A stretch of 18,462 nt of DNA from CAAGNP01 sp045595965 (GTDB taxonomy: Bacteria; Bacteroidota; Bacteroidia; Bacteroidales; UBA932), in assembly GCA_045595965.1 (NCBI GenBank), contig JAZOBN010000024.1:1-18462 (forward strand), given 5' to 3'. Each line of letters opens with the position of its first letter. Positions within the stretch are counted from its first letter, which is position 1. The notes beneath the pieces are model-generated. The model saw only the letters and a program-made list of their open reading frames with translations. It ran no database searches and had not been told where the DNA came from. Of this stretch, positions 14,721-18,462 are shown one piece after another. Position numbers and translations under genes: made by a program.

Positions 14721-15119
14721 ATGGATATACTTGAAGTCAGAGATTTTATTTTGACTCTCCCTTTGGTGGAGGAGTGTCAGCCTTTTGGAGATGATGTGGT
14801 GGTATATAAGGTGGGGGGAAAGATGTTTTGCTGCTGTATGTTGCCCAGGAGTGAGTATGTAGCGGTAAAATGCAATCCAGACAGGGCCATTAACCTTCGA
14901 GATGAGTTCAGTGCCGTGACTCCTGCATACCATTTCAATAAAAGACATTGGAATGACTTGTGTGTGACACTTTTGCCGGCAGATATAGTCAAAAGGGAGA
15001 TAATCCATTCATATATCCTTGTTATCAAATGTAATGTGTCTCCCCGGTCTTATAGAGAAGAGGTCTTGAGTATTGTTGCAGAGTCCGGCGTGGAAGATAT
15101 AGCAGAGATAGAATTATAA
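14721..15119 (+). CDS. MmcQ/YjbR-family protein
   Basis: A 132-residue cytoplasmic protein of the MmcQ/YjbR family, a small CyaY-like fold often annotated as DNA-binding, although the function is poorly established. It shows the family layout: an N-terminal helix with LPLVEECQPFGDD, a strand region VVYKVGGKMFCCC, a charged strand VAVKCNPD, and the hallmark PAYHFNKRHWN at residues 68-78. Three consecutive Cys (37-39) sit in a strand where other members have hydrophobic residues. ATG at 14721 fits the family length. The secreted phosphoesterase gene starts 11 bases after its stop, so the two may be cotranscribed, with no obvious functional link. Confidence 0.85.
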   Translation: MDILEVRDFILTLPLVEECQPFGDDVVVYKVGGKMFCCCMLPRSEYVAVKCNPDRAINLRDEFSAVTPAYHFNKRHWNDLCVTLLPADIVKREIIHSYILVIKCNVSPRSYREEVLSIVAESGVEDIAEIEL

Positions 15120-15130
15120 AGAAATATTGT

Positions 15131-16960
15131 ATGAGAAAATTGTGTTTTCTTCTTGTGTTGATGATGGCTTCTGCCGTCTCATTCTCCCAGGAGTATGTGA
15201 AATTTATGACATATAATGTCAGAAATGCCAAAGGGTTGGATGGCGTCATGGATTGTCAGAGGATTGCAAATGTAATCCGTAATGCGGCCCCGGATGTTGT
15301 TGCTGTACAGGAACTTGACAGTGTGACAAGACGGAGTGGAGGCAAATATGTTCTCGAAGAAATTGCACAAAGGGCTCAAATGTCTGCTCTGTTTTTTCCA
15401 GCAATAGAGTATGATGGGGGAAAATACGGTATTGGAATTCTCTCTCGTGAGAAGCCTCTGAAGGTTGAAGGGGTCTCATTGCCCGGCAGGGAAGAGAAGC
15501 GGGGTATGTTGATGGCAGAATTTGAAGAGTATATTTTTGCATGTACCCACCTTTCACTTAACGAGGAAGATCGTATGGCCTCCCTGGAAATTATCCGTCA
15601 GCAGAGTGCGGAGTGTGGCAAACCTTTTGTTCTTGCCGGGGATTTGAATGCTACAGGCGATTCAGATTTTATCGCGGCTCTGCAAGAGGATTTCAAAATT
15701 CTTAACGATGTAAAAGTCGGTACTTTCCCGGCAGATGTTCCCGACAGGACACTTGATTATATCGCTATCCTCAAATCTACTGCGCCTGTTCACTCTGTAG
15801 AGTCGAAATGTGTTCTGGATGAACCATTGGCATCTGATCACAGACCTGTTGAGGTGGTTTTACGGACTGCAATGGATGCAGACAAACTTTTCAGGACAAA
15901 GCCCTATCTACAGAACCCTACCAACGGGGGGATGACAATAATTTGGGAGACAGTTATTCCGGCATACAGTTGGGTCGAATATGGAACAGATACTACCAAA
16001 TTGGAGAGGGTCCGTCTGATTGTAGATGGACAGGCAGAATTCAATGAATCTATTCACAAAATACGCCTTGAAAATTTAGCTCCTGGAACAAAGTATTACT
16101 ACCGTGTATGCTCGCAGGAGATACTTTATTACGGCGGATATTATAAGATATTTGGCAATACAGCCAGATCTGTGTTCAGTTCCTTCGTTACGGCAAAAAA
16201 AGATACAGATTCCTTTACTGCTCTTGTTTTCAATGATCTGCACCAGCGCCAATATGTTTTTGATACACTGTACAGACATGTCAAGGATATAGATTACGAT
16301 TTTGTAGTGTTTAATGGAGACTGTATTGATGATCCTAAAGATCATGACCAGGCTACACATTTCATGAAACTCCTGACAGAGTCGGTACATGGGGACAGGA
16401 TTCCCACTTTCTTTATCCGGGGCAATCACGAGATACGTAATGCCTACTCAATCGGGCTGCGAAAGCATATGGATTATGCAGGTGGACGCACATTCGGGGC
16501 GTTCAACTGGGGAGATACCCGCATTGTTATTCTCGATTGCGGAGAGGATAAAAACGATGACCATAGAGAGTATTCAGGATTGAATGACTTCACATATTTG
16601 AGGTTGGAGCAGGTTGACTTCTTAAAGGGGGAACTCGCATCAGACGAATTCAAGAGTGCAAGTAAAAGAATTCTTTTCCACCACATACCCATCTATGGGA
16701 TGCTTGGGGGAAATCTCTGTGAGCCCCTGTGGAGACCGATGCTCGACAATGCCCCATTTGATCTGGCGTTAAATGGACATACCCATTGGTTTGCATTTCA
16801 TCCGGTGGGGAAGTCGGAGAACCCATACCCTGTGGTTATTGGGGGTGGCAGGAGTGTGGAGAGTGCTACTGTAATGGTTTTGACAAAAAGAAAAGACACC
16901 CTTCATCTGAAGGTTATAAATCATGAAGGGAAAGTATTATTGGACTGGAAGGATAGATAA
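15131..16960 (+). CDS. Secreted fusion: EEP nuclease/phosphatase domain, FN3-like domain, metallophosphoesterase
   Basis: A 609-residue secreted protein with two complete phosphoesterase active sites. After a signal peptide (about residues 1-20) comes an endonuclease/exonuclease/phosphatase domain (about 22-247): N29 in TYNVRN, E61 in VQELD, H140 in THLSL, D171 and N173 in GDLNAT, D209 in LDYI, and D236-H237 in SDHRP. Next is a fibronectin-like domain as in purple acid phosphatases (about 257-354, with GMTIIWET and LAPGTKYYYRV). Then a calcineurin-type metallophosphoesterase (about 362-580): D369/H371 in NDLHQ, D397 in NGDCID, N432-H433 in GNHE, H517-H518, and H550/H552 in GHTH. All metal ligands are present in both. 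Likely role: periplasmic or secreted release of phosphate from nucleic acids, nucleotides or phospholipid headgroups. No linker stop or frameshift separates the halves. Confidence 0.9.
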   Translation: MRKLCFLLVLMMASAVSFSQEYVKFMTYNVRNAKGLDGVMDCQRIANVIRNAAPDVVAVQELDSVTRRSGGKYVLEEIAQRAQMSALFFPAIEYDGGKYGIGILSREKPLKVEGVSLPGREEKRGMLMAEFEEYIFACTHLSLNEEDRMASLEIIRQQSAECGKPFVLAGDLNATGDSDFIAALQEDFKILNDVKVGTFPADVPDRTLDYIAILKSTAPVHSVESKCVLDEPLASDHRPVEVVLRTAMDADKLFRTKPYLQNPTNGGMTIIWETVIPAYSWVEYGTDTTKLERVRLIVDGQAEFNESIHKIRLENLAPGTKYYYRVCSQEILYYGGYYKIFGNTARSVFSSFVTAKKDTDSFTALVFNDLHQRQYVFDTLYRHVKDIDYDFVVFNGDCIDDPKDHDQATHFMKLLTESVHGDRIPTFFIRGNHEIRNAYSIGLRKHMDYAGGRTFGAFNWGDTRIVILDCGEDKNDDHREYSGLNDFTYLRLEQVDFLKGELASDEFKSASKRILFHHIPIYGMLGGNLCEPLWRPMLDNAPFDLALNGHTHWFAFHPVGKSENPYPVVIGGGRSVESATVMVLTKRKDTLHLKVINHEGKVLLDWKDR

Positions 16961-16963
16961 AAT

Positions 16964-17830
16964 ATGAGACGAATCACCACATTGTTATTGGCACTCCTTT
17001 TTACTGCCATTTATGCTTTAGCTGAAGAATCTCCCAGATATAACTGTGTTATTGATGGCGTGGAGAGGGTATATAAACTATATATACCGGAAAATGTCCA
17101 GCCTGATGCCCCCCTTGTATTTGTTTTGCATGGTTACGGAGGGAGCATTGACAATCTGGAAAGTAAGGGTTTCAACGATGCTGCAGACCGTCATGGGTTC
17201 GCTGTATGCTATCCGCAAGGCTCCAAAGATGGAAGGGGGAACAACTGCTGGAATGTGGGGTATCCCTTTCAGGAGGATATGACAGTTGATGATATCTCAT
17301 TCCTATGTCAGTTGGCTGACAAACTGCAGAGAGAACACAATTTGAGCAGCCACAACACATTCCTTACAGGGATGTCGAATGGGGGAGAGATGTGTTACCT
17401 CCTGGCATACTCGCGACAGAGGACTTTCAAAGCGGTAGCTCCCATTGCAGGACTCACTATGGCATGGATGCCTGAGAAGTATACCAGAACACGTCCTATT
17501 CCCCTTTTCGAAATTCACGGGACCGTTGACAAGGTCTCGGAATGGGACGGAGATCCAGATAATAAAGGGGGATGGGGAGCATATCTGCCCGTTCCCGATG
17601 CAGTGAATTATTGGGTTGAACGCAATGGTTGTAGAAGAGAGTGTGTTGATACTTTGCCACAAAGAGGTGAGAAGTCACACATGACAATTGCCCACAGATA
17701 TACAGACTCTAAAAAGGGTAAAGATGTATGGCTGTATGAGGTTATCGGTGCAGGCCACTCGTGGTTCAATGAAGATATGGATACCGCTGAGGAGATCTGG
17801 AAGTTTTTCAATCAGTATATCTCGCGATAG
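16964..17830 (+). CDS. Secreted LpqC/PHB-depolymerase-type esterase
   Basis: A 288-residue secreted alpha/beta hydrolase with signal peptide MRRITTLLLALLFTAIYALA (1-20). It resembles the LpqC/poly(3-hydroxybutyrate) depolymerase and CE1 feruloyl-esterase group. Seen: oxyanion-hole HGYGG (56-60), YPQG (83-86), the CWNVG stretch, nucleophile S138 in GMSNGG, catalytic D189 in HGTVDK and H265 in GAGHSW. The triad is complete, so it should be active on an ester, perhaps acetyl or feruloyl groups on polysaccharides; no binding module helps decide. It follows the phosphoesterase by 3 bases, so the two secreted hydrolases are probably coexpressed. A strong terminator lies about 150 bases beyond its stop. 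Confidence 0.9.
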   Translation: MRRITTLLLALLFTAIYALAEESPRYNCVIDGVERVYKLYIPENVQPDAPLVFVLHGYGGSIDNLESKGFNDAADRHGFAVCYPQGSKDGRGNNCWNVGYPFQEDMTVDDISFLCQLADKLQREHNLSSHNTFLTGMSNGGEMCYLLAYSRQRTFKAVAPIAGLTMAWMPEKYTRTRPIPLFEIHGTVDKVSEWDGDPDNKGGWGAYLPVPDAVNYWVERNGCRRECVDTLPQRGEKSHMTIAHRYTDSKKGKDVWLYEVIGAGHSWFNEDMDTAEEIWKFFNQYISR

Positions 17831-17894
17831 CCGTTTTATGGCTCCATTTATTGTTTTGGTACTTGATCAAGAAGGAATGAAAGGGTAATTAAAA

Positions 17895-18011
17895 TTTTGA
17901 GTCTGTACCAATGATTTTATCTCTATTGGTCTGCAAACAAGATCGTGTAATAACTGGAGGTGTGCTAGGCACCTCTCAAAAATGCCCTACAGATATCTGT
18001 GGGGCATTTTT
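17895..18011 (+). ncRNA. Candidate small RNA or structured 3' UTR with three hairpins
   Basis: Downstream of the esterase, three hairpins follow one another: ACCAAT/ATTGGT (17907-17912 with 17925-17930), GAGGTG/CACCTC (17957-17962 with 17970-17975), and a long stem at 17978-18011 ending in five Ts. Just before the first hairpin is AAATTTTG, one base off the TAnnTTTG promoter box. A discrete RNA of about 115 bases ending at the terminator is possible; equally it could be the processed 3' end of the esterase mRNA. I do not recognise it as a known RNA family. Confidence 0.35.
17978..18011. terminator. Strong intrinsic terminator
   Basis: AAAAATGCCC at 17978-17987 pairs with GGGCATTTTT at 18002-18011, and the inner ACAGA/TCTGT arms extend the stem, with a T-tract on both strands. 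It can stop the plus-strand run ending with the esterase and also transcripts of the minus-strand DUF4143-type gene. Confidence 0.85.
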
Positions 18012-18111
18012 AGTCTCAATATGTGACGCAAATGTGACTACATTGGGGCTACTTTTTTATTGTCTCACTTTGTATCAATATGTCTCATAATTAATATTGT
18101 TTCTTCATGTT

Positions 18112-18462
18112 TTATAGCCCCCTGGTAAGAAACTCTCTCAAGGAAATATGCTTTATGCCATTCTCATCCCTTGATGTCAGGAACGGAGTAGCACTAATCA
18201 CATATTTCGGATGATTGTCACGAATCTTTTCCAATGGTCCGAACTCTCTGTTTCTTGTAGCCTGTTCACCCATCAGATATGTAACCTGTACATACGCAGT
18301 TTCGCCCGGTTTTGTGCATATGAAATCTACCTCACCGGCTCCAAGAACACCGACTTGCACCTTGTATCCTAGAAAACACAGATGCTTGTATACGGCATTT
18401 TCGATAACCTTTTCTATGTATGAATCCATACCGCCTTCGGCTTTGAGGTTGCGAAGGCCCAG
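18112..18462 (-). CDS. DUF4143-type ATPase (AAA family), C-terminal part
   Basis: A gene reading leftwards from the right edge; the 116 visible codons end at TAA (18112-18114). The fragment begins LGLRNLKAEGG, then IEKVIENAVYKHLCFLGYKVQVG, GEVDFICTKPGETAYVQVTY and the C-terminal PLEKIRDNHPKYVIS. This is the restriction-endonuclease-like C-terminal domain of the ATP-binding proteins with DUF4143, common in Bacteroidales; the VDF and YVQV strands carry the fold's core acidic and Gln positions. The ATPase domain with the Walker motifs lies outside the window. An ATG at 18427-18429 is internal, not the true start, because the homology continues upstream of it. The biological role of the family is not firmly established. 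The gap 18012-18111 holds no gene. Confidence 0.85.
   Translation of the reverse strand: MGLRNLKAEGGMDSYIEKVIENAVYKHLCFLGYKVQVGVLGAGEVDFICTKPGETAYVQVTYLMGEQATRNREFGPLEKIRDNHPKYVISATPFLTSRDENGIKHISLREFLTRGL

Noticed and set aside
18045..18121. Inverted repeat GGGGCTA/TAGCCCC around the end of the DUF4143-type gene
   Set aside because: Only 7 bases per arm with a 63-base spacer that enters the coding region; likely chance.

Overview
The window looks like a chromosomal segment of an anaerobic member of the order Bacteroidales (Bacteroidota). The evidence is: TAnnTTTG-type -7 promoter boxes in front of several genes; a single-domain RRM RNA-binding protein; the Bacteroidota-type PurF paralogue that begins MGGIFG; Bacteroidota-style lipoproteins and secreted hydrolases; and no rRNA, tRNA, prophage or transposase gene that I can see. 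I cannot name the genus with confidence.

Layout. (1) Bases 1-1300 are a gene-poor edge. They hold the 3' end of an anaerobic sulfatase-maturating enzyme, a decayed ComF tail, two families of palindromic repeats and no convincing intact gene. (2) Bases 1300-4230, minus strand: a short ComEC-type membrane protein, a PurF-like protein that lacks the catalytic cysteine, and a small RRM protein, the last two with candidate promoters of their own. (3) Bases 4319-13630, plus strand: nine tightly packed genes, probably one operon or a set of overlapping units. They are acetate kinase, phosphate butyryltransferase, butyrate kinase, a MATE exporter, a cytidylate-kinase-like protein, a lipoprotein alkaline phosphatase and a complete iron/cobalamin-type ABC importer (lipoprotein binding protein, permease, ATPase). 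(4) Bases 13640-14650, minus strand: a membrane-associated family 2 glycosyltransferase, convergent with the operon. (5) Bases 14721-17830, plus strand: a YjbR/MmcQ-like protein, a secreted three-domain protein (endonuclease/exonuclease/phosphatase domain, FN3-like domain, calcineurin-type phosphoesterase) and a secreted LpqC/PHB-depolymerase-type esterase. (6) Bases 17890-18011 hold three successive hairpins, the last a strong terminator; this is either the operon's 3' end or a small RNA. (7) Bases 18112-18462, minus strand: the C-terminal part of a DUF4143-type ATPase that runs off the window.

How the genes fit together. The ackA-ptb-buk block points to fermentative acyl-phosphate chemistry: acyl-CoA to acyl-phosphate to acid plus ATP, giving acetate and butyrate or branched-chain acids. 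The downstream genes suggest phosphate scavenging (alkaline phosphatase) and uptake of a metal chelate or corrinoid. Placing importer and fermentation genes on one transcript may reflect cofactor need, but that is inference. The gene set at 14.7-17.8 kb looks like secreted scavenging of phosphate from nucleic acids or phosphoesters.

I see no CRISPR array, toxin-antitoxin pair, phage-defence locus or obviously new multi-gene system. The most unusual items are the PurF paralogue without its nucleophile, the secreted nuclease/phosphatase fusion, the paired hairpin repeats near 0.9-1.03 kb and the hairpin-rich candidate RNA near 17.9-18.0 kb.
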